64,000 nt of DNA from Terrabacter sp. MAHUQ-38 (GTDB lineage Bacteria > Actinomycetota > Actinomycetes > Actinomycetales > Dermatophilaceae), in contig NZ_JACVCU010000001.1 of the NCBI RefSeq assembly GCF_014518425.1, positions 868,001 through 932,000 of the forward strand. The letters are read 5' to 3'. Position numbers and translations under genes: made by a program. Numbering within the stretch: the first letter of the stretch is position 1; each line of letters opens with the position of its first letter. Positions 19,173-28,859 of the stretch are shown here, piece after piece. The notes beneath the pieces are model-generated. The model was not told the origin of the DNA. It did no database searches and saw only the letters and a list, made by a program, of their open reading frames with translations.

Positions 19173-21083
19173 ATGACCATTCGCTTCAACCCGCCGCCGG
19201 GGTGGCCCGCGCCACCCGCGACGTGGGTGCCGCACGACGAGTGGCTGCCCGAACCCGAGTGGCCGCAGCCCTCGGGGGACTGGCCGTTCTGGGAGGTCAC
19301 CGTGCCGACCTCCCGCCCCGACAAGCCCAGCAGGAACGGCCGCGGACACCTGAGCAAGATCTCCTTCCCCGTCGCGACGGTGGCCGCGCAGTCGACGGTC
19401 TCGCTCGCCGCGCTCTTCCCGGATCGGGCTCGCCAGGAGGCGTTCGCGACCTACGGCGGCTACGGCAGCTCGTCGGGCGAAGCCGAGGTCTACGTGCCCG
19501 GTGGCCGTGGGCGAGCGACGAAGGCGGGGCGCGAGTTCTACGAGCCCCGTGGCCGGGCGGGTGGCTCGGGACCGACCCGCTCCGGACTCAGCGGCTCGGT
19601 GCTCAACGGTTCGGCTGGAGCGTCGGCCGGCGTCGGCGCCGAGCCGCTCGACCCGACGACACGACCCGAGACCGTCGTGGACGTGGACGTGGACGTGGAC
19701 GTGGACGTGGACGTGGATGTCGATGTTGGTGCCGGAGTCGACGCGGGTGTCGATGGCGGTGCCGACGTGGCCGGAGCCGGCGAAGCGACGGTGTCCCCCG
19801 GCATCCGGCTCTCGCCTGTCCTGCGGCTCGTGGCCCACCCGTCGGGGCTGCGCGTGCAGTTCCGGGTCGGGGGGCCGGTCGCGGCGGCGCTCGCCGACGT
19901 CATGACGCCGGCCATCGAGGCAGCGACGCCAGGGCTCTCCGGCGGGCGCGCTGGTGGGGAGCTGGCCGGCGGGCGCGACGGCCGGGGCGGTGGCGGCCGC
20001 GAGAGCGGGCTGCGGAGGCTGCTGCGCGGACGTCGCGGACCCGACCGCCACGCGTCCGGTGAGCAGGGCGGCCAGGGCGTCCGGCCCGCGCCCGGAGAGC
20101 CGGGGGCGCTGTCGGTCCGCGACCTCGCCCGCCGCTCGCTCGACGCACGCCGGGGCGACGACCGGGCCGAGGCCGCTGCCGTGGAACAGGAGCTGTGCTC
20201 GCTGCACCGTCAGACCTTCAGCGTCATCCGCCGTGCCGCGGTGCCGCTCGAATTGGTGACTCCGTCCGAGGCCGAGGCCATCAACCAGAAGGCTCTCGAT
20301 GCGGCCGGCGCCAACGCGAAGGGGCTGAGCCGTGCCGAGAGCGCGCGGCTCAGGGCGGTCGCGGCGGAACACGCCGAGGCGTTCGTCGCCGCGAGCAACG
20401 TCGCGCGGCGCGTGGTTGCCGGCCGCCGGCAGGCGCTCGCCGACGGGGCGTGGCGGCTGCTCGAGGCCAACGACCCAGCCGTCGTCGTCGCCGTCGTCGA
20501 CGAGGCGATGCGCTTGTCGGGGGGTGACGTCACGTGCCTCGACGCGGGCGTCGACCCCGTCTCCCACCGGGCGTACGTGACGGTGCTGCTGCGTTTCCCG
20601 ACCATCGACATCGTCGCCGACGAGGGCCGCGAGGTCGCGCGCTCGGGCAAGGTCGTGTGGCGGCAGCGCAGGCCGTCGGAGCGCTACGGGGTGTATGCCG
20701 CCGGGCTTGCGTCCGCCGTGCTCGCCGCCGCGAAGCAGGTCGCCAGCATCGCGATCGCCGCCGACGACGTGAATGTCGTCGTCGTGCGCCCGACGCGCAA
20801 CGGCCGCGAGGTGGAGCCGATCTACGTCGGAGTCCTCGACCGCGAGGACGTCTCGCTCCGTCACCCCGACGCCGACCCGCTGCCGCTCGTCATCGGCTCC
20901 GCGGTGCCCGACGGCATCCGGATCGACGGGCCTGAGCGTGAGGTGACCGCGCTCGACCCCGCCGCCGACCGCGACGGCGCCCTGCGCGAGATCGTCGACG
21001 CGTGCCGGGCCGCCGAGGCAGCTGGGGACTTGGACGCCGCGGACGCCACGAAGGCTGGGCGGGCGACCGGGGAGGGCGGCTAG
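19173..21083 (+). CDS. Long PGWP-motif protein of unknown function (unsplit paralogue of 13095/13528)
   Basis: This 636-residue protein starts RFNPPPGWPAPPATW and carries W-x-P repeats to GDWPFWEV. A Gly/Ser and (VD)n linker follows, then a domain beginning LSPVLRLVAHPSGLRVQF, a helical middle part and a C-terminal alpha/beta-looking region (GGDVTCLDAGVDP, RFPTIDIV, VEPIYVGVLDRED). No membrane segment is visible. The ATG at 19173 has GAGGGGG eight bases upstream. It is a tandem-locus paralogue of the split gene pair about 5 kb upstream, with four other genes in between. No enzyme motif was recognised. Confidence 0.7.
   Translation: MTIRFNPPPGWPAPPATWVPHDEWLPEPEWPQPSGDWPFWEVTVPTSRPDKPSRNGRGHLSKISFPVATVAAQSTVSLAALFPDRARQEAFATYGGYGSSSGEAEVYVPGGRGRATKAGREFYEPRGRAGGSGPTRSGLSGSVLNGSAGASAGVGAEPLDPTTRPETVVDVDVDVDVDVDVDVDVGAGVDAGVDGGADVAGAGEATVSPGIRLSPVLRLVAHPSGLRVQFRVGGPVAAALADVMTPAIEAATPGLSGGRAGGELAGGRDGRGGGGRESGLRRLLRGRRGPDRHASGEQGGQGVRPAPGEPGALSVRDLARRSLDARRGDDRAEAAAVEQELCSLHRQTFSVIRRAAVPLELVTPSEAEAINQKALDAAGANAKGLSRAESARLRAVAAEHAEAFVAASNVARRVVAGRRQALADGAWRLLEANDPAVVVAVVDEAMRLSGGDVTCLDAGVDPVSHRAYVTVLLRFPTIDIVADEGREVARSGKVVWRQRRPSERYGVYAAGLASAVLAAAKQVASIAIAADDVNVVVVRPTRNGREVEPIYVGVLDREDVSLRHPDADPLPLVIGSAVPDGIRIDGPEREVTALDPAADRDGALREIVDACRAAEAAGDLDAADATKAGRATGEGG
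19677..19724 (+). repeat. Hexanucleotide repeat GTGGAC (x6 plus two variants)
   Basis: Six perfect and two imperfect copies encode a (Val-Asp) run in the linker of the long PGWP protein. Alternating VD suggests an extended acidic strand. Confidence 0.9.
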
Positions 21084-21126
21084 GTGCGCGGTCCGGCGCT
21101 GGGTGCCTGAACCGCAGTGCACGCCG

Positions 21127-21522
21127 CTACGGCAGCGGCTGGGGTTGGACGAGGCGGCGTAGCGCGATCGCAGCGAGCGGCCGGTAGCCGACGACGACGG
21201 GGGCCGGGCCGTCGATGACGACCTCCGCCTGGCACCCGCCGGGCGCCGGTCGCACGACGTGGTCGAGCGTCGCATGCACCAGACCGAGCCGCACGTGCCA
21301 GCGCCACTCCATCGCCTCGGCGTCGACGGCAAGCACCTGGAACGGCATCCGGACGCCGAGAGGTCCGACGACAAGGCCGTTCAGGCCCGGCGCGATGGTC
21401 GGTCTGGCGGCGATGACCTCCCGGATCTGCGGTGACCATGACGACCAGAGTGCGAGCTGCTCGTATCGTCGCCAGACCGTCGCCGGGTCGGCGCGGCCGG
21501 TCGCGGTGATCGTCGTCCGCAC
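21127..21522 (-). CDS. SRPBCC-superfamily protein
   Basis: This 131-residue protein has the START/SRPBCC polyketide-cyclase-like layout: an N-terminal strand (RTTITATGRADPATVWRRY), LWSSWSPQIREV, a central VVGPLGVRMPFQVLAVDAE and a long C-terminal helix. The GTG at 21522 has AAGGGA upstream. It lies 19 bp after the cupin gene on the same strand and is probably cotranscribed. The family binds hydrophobic ligands; the ligand is unknown. Confidence 0.75.
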   Translation of the reverse strand: MRTTITATGRADPATVWRRYEQLALWSSWSPQIREVIAARPTIAPGLNGLVVGPLGVRMPFQVLAVDAEAMEWRWHVRLGLVHATLDHVVRPAPGGCQAEVVIDGPAPVVVGYRPLAAIALRRLVQPQPLP

Positions 21523-21541
21523 GGCTCGGTCCCTTTGTCGC

Positions 21542-21946
21542 TCAGGCCTCGCGCGACGGCGCCGGGCTGTCGACGTTGACGGTCGGGGTGCCGGTGCCGC
21601 AGCGCACGATGACTGCGCGGGACGTGCCGTCGCCGGGGTTGGACTCACGGTGCACGGCGCCGGCCGGCACCCGCAGGAAGTCCCCGGGGCCGGCCTCGAC
21701 GACGACCTCGCCGCCAGGACCCGACTCGAGACGCATCCGACCGGAGACGACGTAGAGGGTCGTGTCGTGGTCGCCGTGGTGGTGCCAGCCCGAGACAGCT
21801 CCGGGTTCGGTGTCGACCGTCCCCGACCACATCGTCTCGGTGTGGAGGGCGACCTGGCGGCTCATCCCGGGGGTCGGGTCGGCCGGGCTCAACGCGTCGC
21901 CCGCGACGCGCGTGCACGGCTGGGCGGGGTCGGCATGCTCGGTCAT
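21542..21946 (-). CDS. Single-domain cupin protein
   Basis: This 134-residue protein has the cupin_2 core GWHHHGDHDTTLYVVSGRM with metal-binding histidines and a second motif DFLRVPAGAVHRESNPG. The ATG at 21946 is chosen because the frame upstream runs into the repeat array. It heads a two-gene operon with the SRPBCC gene and is divergent from the ROK-controlled sugar module. The substrate is unknown. Confidence 0.8.
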   Translation of the reverse strand: MTEHADPAQPCTRVAGDALSPADPTPGMSRQVALHTETMWSGTVDTEPGAVSGWHHHGDHDTTLYVVSGRMRLESGPGGEVVVEAGPGDFLRVPAGAVHRESNPGDGTSRAVIVRCGTGTPTVNVDSPAPSREA

Positions 21947-21970
21947 ACGCCCATCAAACCGCGGGTGCGC

Positions 21971-22050
21971 ACCAAAGTGACCACTCGAGCGTCGAGCGGT
22001 CGGTTCGGTACGCACGCACGTGACCACTCGAGTGTCGAGTGGTCGGTTCC
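21971..22050. repeat. Pair of palindromes of the GTGACCACTCGA family
   Basis: Two tandem inverted repeats, GACCACTCGA-GCG-TCGAGCGGTC (21979-22001) and GACCACTCGA-GTG-TCGAGTGGTC (22022-22044). The second is perfect. Here the CTCGA ends face the loop, the opposite arrangement to the 8.1-kb array. Confidence 0.8.
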
Positions 22051-22068
22051 GTTCGCCCGGCCGACCTC

Positions 22069-22126
22069 TTGACGGACCCCGGCGCCGGGTCTATGTTTTG
22101 ACCTAAATTTAGTCCTGAACTTAGTC
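22069..22126 (+). promoter_or_regulatory. Promoter and tandem operator of the ROK-controlled sugar module
   Basis: TTGACG (22069-22074), a 17-base spacer and TATGTT (22092-22097) form a good sigma70-type promoter. Just downstream, a perfect palindrome CTAAATTTAG (22103-22112) and a near copy CTGAACTTAG (22115-22124) sit 12 bases apart over the start region. This matches the A/T-rich operators of ROK repressors and fits autoregulation of the whole module. Confidence 0.7.
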
Positions 22127-22150
22127 GGGACGACGGCGAAGGGTGAGTCG

Positions 22151-23362
22151 ATGACGACCAACGGGTACGCGGCCGGGCGCGGCGACCTGGTGCGCGCCAG
22201 CGTGCTGGGCCTGCTCGGCACGAGGGGGCCGTCCTCGCGGGCCGACATCGCCCGCATCCTCGGCGTCAGCCCGGCCACCGTCACGCAGACGACGAAGGAG
22301 CTGCTGGCCCGCCGGCTCGTCACCGAGCTCGAGTCGGTGCCCAGCGCGGGCGGGCGCCCGGCACGCCTCCTCGGCCTGGACCGCGCCGCCGGTTACGCCA
22401 TCGGCGCCAAGGTCACCGCCGACCACATCGCCATCGTCGGCGTCGACCTCGACGGAACGGTGCGCTCGTCGGAGTCCGTGCCGTTCGACCCGAGCCCCCG
22501 CGACGCGCTCGACGTGCTCTGCTCCGCCCTCTCCGACGCGGTGTCGCGCCAGGAGGGCAACCTGCTCGGGGTCGGCATCGGCATCCCGGGCGCCGTCGAC
22601 TCGCAGGCCTCCGGGATCGTCGACGCGCCGACCATCGGCTGGCAGCGCGCGGCCGTCGGCCCGCGGCTGCGCGACCGGCTCGGTGTGCCGGTGCTCGTCG
22701 ACAACGACGTCAACACGCTCGCCGCCGCCGAGAGCGTCTACGGCATCGGCCGCCAGCACGACTCCTACATCGTCGTGACGATCGGCCGCGGCGTCGGCTG
22801 CGGCATCGTCCAGCACGGCGTCGTCGTACGCGGCGCCCACGGCGGTGCCGGCGAGATCGGGCACGTCCCCGTCACCGATGACGGCCCGACCTGCGGCTGC
22901 GGCAACGTCGGCTGCCTCGAGGCGTACGTCGGTGAGCCGGGGCTCGTCGCCGAGGCCGTCCGCCGCGGAGTCATCGGCCGCCGGGGCACGGTCAAGGGAC
23001 TCTCGCGCGCCGCCGCCGCCGGTGATGCCGAAGCCCTCGCGGTCTACGAGCAGGCCGGGCGCCTCCTCGGCCGCGCGCTGGCCGGCGTCGTGCACACCCT
23101 CGACCCGGAGTGCGTCGTGCTCATGGGCGAGGGCATGGACGACTGGGCGCACTGGGAGCAGGGCTTCGAGGCCGCCTTCCGCCGCCACCTCATGCCGACC
23201 CGCCGCGACATCCGCTGCATCGTCGAGCCGTGGACCGAGGACCAGTGGGCCGTCGGCGCCGCGTCGCTCGTGCTCGCGACGCCCTTCGACGCCGTCGCGG
23301 GTGGCCAGCAGGGTGAGCTCGTCCGGGCGCGGCTCCAGGCCGCGATCGAGGACGTCTCATGA
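22151..23362 (+). CDS. ROK-family transcriptional repressor
   Basis: This 403-residue protein has an N-terminal winged helix ([29 protein letters not shown], about residues 31-60) followed by the ROK sugar-kinase fold: [22 protein letters not shown] and the zinc-binding [12 protein letters not shown] motif with the preceding GAGEIGH histidine. Such NagC/XylR-like proteins release DNA when they bind a sugar. It is the first gene of the module, and its stop overlaps the permease start (ATGA). The tandem palindrome upstream is its likely operator. The inducer is probably an alpha-glucoside, judging from the GH31 genes downstream. Confidence 0.9.
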   Translation: MTTNGYAAGRGDLVRASVLGLLGTRGPSSRADIARILGVSPATVTQTTKELLARRLVTELESVPSAGGRPARLLGLDRAAGYAIGAKVTADHIAIVGVDLDGTVRSSESVPFDPSPRDALDVLCSALSDAVSRQEGNLLGVGIGIPGAVDSQASGIVDAPTIGWQRAAVGPRLRDRLGVPVLVDNDVNTLAAAESVYGIGRQHDSYIVVTIGRGVGCGIVQHGVVVRGAHGGAGEIGHVPVTDDGPTCGCGNVGCLEAYVGEPGLVAEAVRRGVIGRRGTVKGLSRAAAAGDAEALAVYEQAGRLLGRALAGVVHTLDPECVVLMGEGMDDWAHWEQGFEAAFRRHLMPTRRDIRCIVEPWTEDQWAVGAASLVLATPFDAVAGGQQGELVRARLQAAIEDVS

Positions 23363-24303
23363 CCGCCACGACGCACGGTGCGCCGAAAGCCGTTGCCACG
23401 ACACGGCATACGCGGGGAGCCGGCTCGCGTGGACGTGCGTGGCGCAACCGCGGCTGGGTGCTGTTCTTCCTCGCCCCGAGCGCCGTGCCGCTCCTGCTCT
23501 TCACGGCGGTGCCGATGATCAGCTCGATCTGGGTCAGCCTGCACGACTGGAACCTCATCTCGGCCATGAGGTGGGTCGGCCTCGACAACTACACCGACCT
23601 GCTCACCGACGAGCAGACGCGGGAGGTCTTCCTCCACACCCTCCTCTACTGCGCCGGCTACCTGCCGCTCGTCTACGTCGGCGGGCTCGGTCTCGCCCTC
23701 GCGCTCAACCAGCGGATGCCGGCGCGCGCGTTCTTCCGCGCGGCGTACTTCCTGCCCGTCGTGACGAGCTGGGTCGTCGTCGCCCTCGTGTGGAAGTGGC
23801 TGCTCAACCCGAGCAACGGCCTCGTCAACACGATCCTCGGCGCGCTCGGCCTGCCCGAGCCGGGCTGGTGGACCGACCCGACGTGGGCGCTGCCGGCCGT
23901 GATCCTCAGCTCGGCGTGGAAGGACCTCGGCTTCGTCATGGTGATCATGCTCGCGGGGCTCCAGGCGATCCCGAGCGACGTCGTCGAGGCCGCGACGGTC
24001 GACGGCGCCGGCCCGTGGCAGCGGTTCTGGCGGATCACCCTGCCGCTGCTCTCGCCGTCGACGTTCTTCGTCGTCGTCATCTCCCTCATCAACGGCTTCC
24101 AGGTCTTCGACCAGGTCTACGTCATGACCGGCGGCGGCCCGCAGGGCGCGAGCCAGGTCGTCGTCGGGCAGGTCTACGACCTGACGTTCCGCTACGGCCG
24201 GGCCGGCGAGGCCAGCGCGCTGTCGTGGATCCTCTTCGCCGTCATCCTGCTCATCACGGCCGTGCAGATCCGCGGCCAGAAGCGGTGGGTGCACCATGCC
24301 TGA
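23359..24303 (+). CDS. CUT1 sugar ABC transporter permease (MalF/UgpA type)
   Basis: This 314-residue protein has about six membrane segments and the permease EAA loop ([20 protein letters not shown]), the contact site for the ATPase. A basic cytoplasmic N-terminus precedes the first membrane segment. The start overlaps the ROK stop, and the end overlaps the next permease by 8 bases. It forms the transmembrane channel with the following gene product. Confidence 0.92.
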   Translation: MTATTHGAPKAVATTRHTRGAGSRGRAWRNRGWVLFFLAPSAVPLLLFTAVPMISSIWVSLHDWNLISAMRWVGLDNYTDLLTDEQTREVFLHTLLYCAGYLPLVYVGGLGLALALNQRMPARAFFRAAYFLPVVTSWVVVALVWKWLLNPSNGLVNTILGALGLPEPGWWTDPTWALPAVILSSAWKDLGFVMVIMLAGLQAIPSDVVEAATVDGAGPWQRFWRITLPLLSPSTFFVVVISLINGFQVFDQVYVMTGGGPQGASQVVVGQVYDLTFRYGRAGEASALSWILFAVILLITAVQIRGQKRWVHHA

Positions 24304-25198
24304 CCAGCTGACCCTCGCCCCGCCGCCCGCGCCGAGCCCGGCCGTCCCGCCGCCGGCTCCCGCGGCCATCTCGACCGCGCGCCGCCGCTGGGGTGCACTG
24401 ACGCTGCTTCGGTATGCCGCCGTGCTGGCCGGAGCGGTCGTCATGCTCTTCCCCTTCCTCTGGACGGTCGTCACGAGCATCACGCCCGAGGGGTCGCTCG
24501 CCGACGGGCCGCGCCTCTGGGTCGAAGACCCGACGACCGCGGCCTACGGCACCCTGCTCGAGACGCTGCCGATGTGGCGGATCCTGCTCAACTCGTTCTG
24601 GATCGCCGTCGTGTCGACGCTGCTGCAGCTCGTCACGGGCACGATGGCGGCCTACGGCTTCGCACGCCTGACCTTCCGGGGCAAGAACGTCGTCTTCGCG
24701 CTCTACCTCGCGACGCTCATGGTGCCGCTCCAGGTGCTCGTCGTGCCGCTCTTCATCGAGATGAAGGTGCTCAATCTCCAGGACACGTACATGGCGCTGC
24801 TCGCGCCGTCGATCGCCTCGGCGTTCGGGGTGTTCCTGCTCAAGCAGGCCGTCGAGAGCGTGCCGCGCGAGCTCGACGAGGCCGCGACCATCGACGGCGC
24901 CGGCCACCTGCGCATCTTCGCGACGATCATCGTGCCGCTCATCCGGCCCGCGCTCGCTACCGTCGCCGTCTTCGCGTTCATGGGCAGCTGGAACAGCTTC
25001 CTCTGGCCGCTCGTCGTCATCCGCTCGCCCGAGTTCATGACGCTGCCGCTCGGCCTGTCGACCCTCCACGGCCAGTTCACGACCGAGTGGGACGTCGTCA
25101 TGGCCGGGTCGGTCTTCTCGATCGTGCCCATCGCGATCGTCTACCTCCTGGCCCAGCGCCACATCATCGCCGGCGTGGCCCACTCCGGGCTCAAGTAG
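24296..25198 (+). CDS. CUT1 sugar ABC transporter permease (MalG/UgpE type)
   Basis: This 300-residue protein has a Pro/Ala-rich N-terminus, about six membrane segments and the EAA loop EAATIDGAGHLRIFATIIVP. It overlaps the previous permease gene, so the two are made in equal amounts. It pairs with it to form the importer channel of module 1. Confidence 0.92.
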   Translation: MPDQLTLAPPPAPSPAVPPPAPAAISTARRRWGALTLLRYAAVLAGAVVMLFPFLWTVVTSITPEGSLADGPRLWVEDPTTAAYGTLLETLPMWRILLNSFWIAVVSTLLQLVTGTMAAYGFARLTFRGKNVVFALYLATLMVPLQVLVVPLFIEMKVLNLQDTYMALLAPSIASAFGVFLLKQAVESVPRELDEAATIDGAGHLRIFATIIVPLIRPALATVAVFAFMGSWNSFLWPLVVIRSPEFMTLPLGLSTLHGQFTTEWDVVMAGSVFSIVPIAIVYLLAQRHIIAGVAHSGLK

Positions 25199-25272
25199 CC
25201 CGCCCACCGCAACCCCACCCCAAGAACGTCCGAGAGCACACCCGGTCTCGGCAGGCAGCGAAAGGCACCCCC

Positions 25273-26538
25273 ATGAAGAACATCGCCAGGCGCAGTGTCG
25301 CGCCTGTCATCGCCGGCCTCGTGCTGGCGCTCGGCGCCTGCGCGCAGGGCTCCGCGACGAAGACCGACAACGCGCCCGCCACCGCCGGCGGCCCCGTCAC
25401 GATCCGCTACATGAACTTCTCGGCCAACGGCGGCCACGAGAAGGACCTCGACGCCATCAAGGCGGCGTTCGAGAAGGCCAACCCGTCGATCAAGGTCCAG
25501 GTCGAGACCACCCCCTACGACGCGTACTTCACCAAGCTGCAGACCGCCGTCGCGGGCGGCACGGCCGGTGACACGTTCGAGCTCAACTACGAGAACTTCG
25601 TGACGTACACGAAGAGCGGCGCGCTCGCGGAGCTGAGCGGCGTCGACGCGGCGGCGTACAAGCCGTCGCTGCTCGAGGCGTTCCAGGCCGACGGCAAGCA
25701 GTACGGCCTGCCCGAGTCGTTCAGCAACGTCGTCCTGTTCTTCAACAAGGACCTCTTCAAGGCTGCCGGTGTGGCCGAGCCCACCGCGGACTGGACGTGG
25801 AAGGACGAGCAGGCCGCCGCGGCGAAGCTCACCGACAAGGCCAAGAAGGTCTGGGGCGACTACCAGCCGATCAGCTTCTTCGAGTTCTACAAGGCTCTCG
25901 CGCAGTCCGGCGGCGAGTTCCTCAACTCCGACAAGACGGCGTCCACCTTCAACTCGGCCGCCGGCAAGCAGGCCGCCGCGTTCCTCGTCGGCAAGGCCGG
26001 CAAGACCATGCCGACCGAGGCCGACGGTGCCGGCACGCCCGACTTCGACTCGAAGCTCTTCAAGAGCGGCAAGCTCGCGATGTGGCACACCGGCATCTGG
26101 CTGTTCTCCGGCATGGCGGACGCGCCGTTCGCGTGGGACGTCGTCGTCGAGCCGGGCAACGCGAAGAAGGCATCGGCGATGTTCACGAACGGGGTCGTCG
26201 TCTCCTCGCAGAGCAAGAACAAGGAAGCCGCCCAGAAGTGGGTCAGCTACCTGACGAGCTCCGACGTCATGACCGACCTGCGCCTCAAGACGAGCTGGGA
26301 GCTGCCGCCCGTCGCCGACGAGGCCAAGCTCGCCAGCTACCTCAAGGCGGGCAAGCCGGCCAACCGCCAGGCCGTCTTCGACTCCCTCGACGCCACGGTC
26401 CTGCCGCCGGTCGTCGAGCGCCAGCAGGAGCTGCAGGACGCCGTGACCAAGGAGCTGACCGCCGCGGCCGCCGGCCGCAAGGCCGTCGACCAGGCCCTCG
26501 CCGACGCGCAGAAGGCCGTCGACGCGCTCCTCAAGTAG
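25273..26538 (+). CDS. Sugar ABC transporter substrate-binding lipoprotein (module 1)
   Basis: This 421-residue protein has a lipoprotein signal peptide with lipobox LGAC (cysteine near residue 20) and the cluster-1 extracellular solute-binding fold: an N-terminal ITIRYMNF-type strand, AFEKANPSIKVQVETTPY, GGTAGDTFELN and a WVSYLTSSD segment near the end. It captures an oligosaccharide outside the membrane and hands it to the two permeases. The linked GH31 genes suggest an alpha-linked glucoside or related sugar. Confidence 0.9.
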   Translation: MKNIARRSVAPVIAGLVLALGACAQGSATKTDNAPATAGGPVTIRYMNFSANGGHEKDLDAIKAAFEKANPSIKVQVETTPYDAYFTKLQTAVAGGTAGDTFELNYENFVTYTKSGALAELSGVDAAAYKPSLLEAFQADGKQYGLPESFSNVVLFFNKDLFKAAGVAEPTADWTWKDEQAAAAKLTDKAKKVWGDYQPISFFEFYKALAQSGGEFLNSDKTASTFNSAAGKQAAAFLVGKAGKTMPTEADGAGTPDFDSKLFKSGKLAMWHTGIWLFSGMADAPFAWDVVVEPGNAKKASAMFTNGVVVSSQSKNKEAAQKWVSYLTSSDVMTDLRLKTSWELPPVADEAKLASYLKAGKPANRQAVFDSLDATVLPPVVERQQELQDAVTKELTAAAAGRKAVDQALADAQKAVDALLK

Positions 26539-26588
26539 CGCTCGTCAAGCGACCCCACCCCTCACCGACCCGAGAGACCAGCCGGAGC

Positions 26589-28859
26589 ATGAGCACCCTC
26601 GTCACCCACCGTCCGTACGGCATCGAGCACCCGTATGCCGTGTCGCCCGACCAGCGCGTCCCCGTCCTCCCGCACCTGGGCCGGTCGACGACCCTCGGCG
26701 TGCAGGCCGCGCCCGAGGTGACGGCGGTGGTCTGCGAGTGGCGCGTCCGTGACGGCAGTGGGGAGGTCGTGTCGCTCGCCCTGGAGCCGGTGACGGCGAG
26801 TGTCGCGGATGCCGCGGCGCTCGCCGGCGGGGAGGGCCACCTCGCCGAGGCGCAGGCGGCATCGATTGGTGGCGAGGGTGCCTGGGCCGTCGAGTCGCCG
26901 GTGCTCGAAGAGGTCGATGGCTACGAGTACCGGTTCGTGGCGGCGACGGGCGACGGCCGGTCGGTGGGGACGGGGTGGTTCGCGGTCGCGCCGGCGCGCT
27001 GGGTCTCGGAGCTGCCCGCCGGGTTCACGGGTGGGCTCACGGTCGGTGGTGGCCGGCTCGTCGAGGGCTCGGTCGAGTGGTTCGTCACGGTCGACGGCGT
27101 GCAGCGGGCCCGGTTCGCCCTGGCACTGGGGGAGGGCGACCACGTCGTCGGCTTCGGCGAACGCTTCGACCACCTCGACCAGGCCGGTCGGCGCCTCGAC
27201 GCCGTCGTCTTCGAGCAGTACAAGTCGCAGGGCGAGCACGGTCGCACGTACCTGCCGATGCCGTTCGCGCACGTCATCGGTGCCGACGGCTCGGGCTGGG
27301 GCTTCCACGTACGCACGTCGCGGCGGACCTGGTTCGACTGCGGCGTCGACGACCCGTCGCGGCTCGTCGTCGAGGTGGCGCTCGGCGGGTCGGCCGACGA
27401 GAACGTCGACGTCGGTGTCTACGACGGCACGCCCACCGAGGTGCTCACGGCGTTTCTCGACGAGGTCGGGCGTGCCGAGGAGCTGCCCTCGTGGGTCTTC
27501 CGGCTCTGGGCGTCGGGCAACGAGTGGAACACCCAGGCCATCGTCACGGAGCGGATGGACAGCCACCGCGACCTGGACATCCCGGTCGGCGTCATCGTCA
27601 TCGAGGCGTGGAGCGACGAGGAGGGGATCATGCTGTGGCGGGACGCGACGTACCAGCCGCGCCCGGACGGGTCCCCGTTCTCGCTGGCCGACCTCGCGTT
27701 CCCGGCCGACGGAGCGTGGCCCGACCCGAAGGCGATGGTCGACGACCTGCACGCCCGCGGGATCAAGGTCATCCTCTGGCAGATCCCCCTCCTCAAGACG
27801 GCGGCCTCGGAGGACGGCTTGCACGAGCAGGTGCTCGCCGAGGGGGAGGCCATGGTCCGCGGAGGGCACGCGGTCCGCGAGGCCGACGGGACGGCATACC
27901 TCAACCGGGGCTGGTGGTTCCCGAAGTCGCTCATGCCCGACCTCTCGACGCAGCGCACGCGCGACTGGTGGACGGCCAAGCGCGACTACCTCGTGCGCGA
28001 CCTCGGCGTCGACGGGTTCAAGACCGATGGCGGCGAGCACGCGTGGGGGCACGACCTCACGTACGGCGACGGGCGGCGGGGCAGCGAGGGCAACAACCTC
28101 TATCCGGTGCACTACGCGCGAGCGTTCGGTGACCTGCTGCGCAAGCACGGCAAGGCGCCGATCACCTTCTCCCGCAGTGGCTTTGCCGGATCCCAGGCGC
28201 ATGGCGTGTTCTGGGCGGGCGACGAGGACTCTACGTGGGAGGCCTTTCGGCACTCCGTCACGGCGGGGCTCACCGCAGCGTCGTGCGGCATCGTCTACTG
28301 GGGCTGGGACCTCGCGGGCTTCAGCGGCGCGGTGCCCGACTCCGAGCTCTACCTCCGGGCGGCCGGCGCGTCGGCGTTCATGCCGATCATGCAGTACCAC
28401 TCGGAGTTCAACCACCACCAGGAGCCGCTGCGCGACCGCACGCCCTGGCACGTCGCGGACCAGACGGGCGACCATCGCGTGGTGCCGGTGTTCCGCGAGT
28501 TTGCTTGGCTCCGTGAGCGACTCGTCGACTACCTCGCCTCGTCCGCGGCGGCCACGGTGGCGACCGACCGACCGCTCATGCGGCCGCTGTTCTTCGACCA
28601 CCCGGGGGCGGCCGAGGCCTGGGAGCAGCAGCAGTGGATGCTCGGCGCCGACCTGCTCGTCAGCCCGGTGACCTCGCCCGGGGCCTCGACGTGGCCCGTG
28701 TGGCTCCCGGAGGGGGAGTGGGTCGACGTCTGGACCGGCGAACCGGTGCGCGGCGGCCGGGTGGTGAAGCGCGACGTCCCCATCGACGTCGTGCCCGTGT
28801 GGTGCCGAGCGGACGCCTGGTCGTCCCTGGCGCCGGTCTTTGACAGGGTGGACGTATGA
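26589..28859 (+). CDS. GH31 glycoside hydrolase (alpha-glucosidase/alpha-xylosidase type) A
   Basis: This 756-residue protein has the GH31 layout: an N-terminal beta-sandwich, then the TIM barrel with nucleophile D480 in GVDGFKTDGGE and probable acid/base D545 in WAGDEDSTW, and C-terminal beta domains. No signal peptide is seen, so it acts inside the cell on imported oligosaccharides. The ATG at 26589 follows a GGAG. It shares a 4-base overlap with the second GH31 gene. The exact linkage preference (glucoside, xyloside, galactoside) cannot be read from the sequence. Confidence 0.88.
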   Translation: MSTLVTHRPYGIEHPYAVSPDQRVPVLPHLGRSTTLGVQAAPEVTAVVCEWRVRDGSGEVVSLALEPVTASVADAAALAGGEGHLAEAQAASIGGEGAWAVESPVLEEVDGYEYRFVAATGDGRSVGTGWFAVAPARWVSELPAGFTGGLTVGGGRLVEGSVEWFVTVDGVQRARFALALGEGDHVVGFGERFDHLDQAGRRLDAVVFEQYKSQGEHGRTYLPMPFAHVIGADGSGWGFHVRTSRRTWFDCGVDDPSRLVVEVALGGSADENVDVGVYDGTPTEVLTAFLDEVGRAEELPSWVFRLWASGNEWNTQAIVTERMDSHRDLDIPVGVIVIEAWSDEEGIMLWRDATYQPRPDGSPFSLADLAFPADGAWPDPKAMVDDLHARGIKVILWQIPLLKTAASEDGLHEQVLAEGEAMVRGGHAVREADGTAYLNRGWWFPKSLMPDLSTQRTRDWWTAKRDYLVRDLGVDGFKTDGGEHAWGHDLTYGDGRRGSEGNNLYPVHYARAFGDLLRKHGKAPITFSRSGFAGSQAHGVFWAGDEDSTWEAFRHSVTAGLTAASCGIVYWGWDLAGFSGAVPDSELYLRAAGASAFMPIMQYHSEFNHHQEPLRDRTPWHVADQTGDHRVVPVFREFAWLRERLVDYLASSAAATVATDRPLMRPLFFDHPGAAEAWEQQQWMLGADLLVSPVTSPGASTWPVWLPEGEWVDVWTGEPVRGGRVVKRDVPIDVVPVWCRADAWSSLAPVFDRVDV

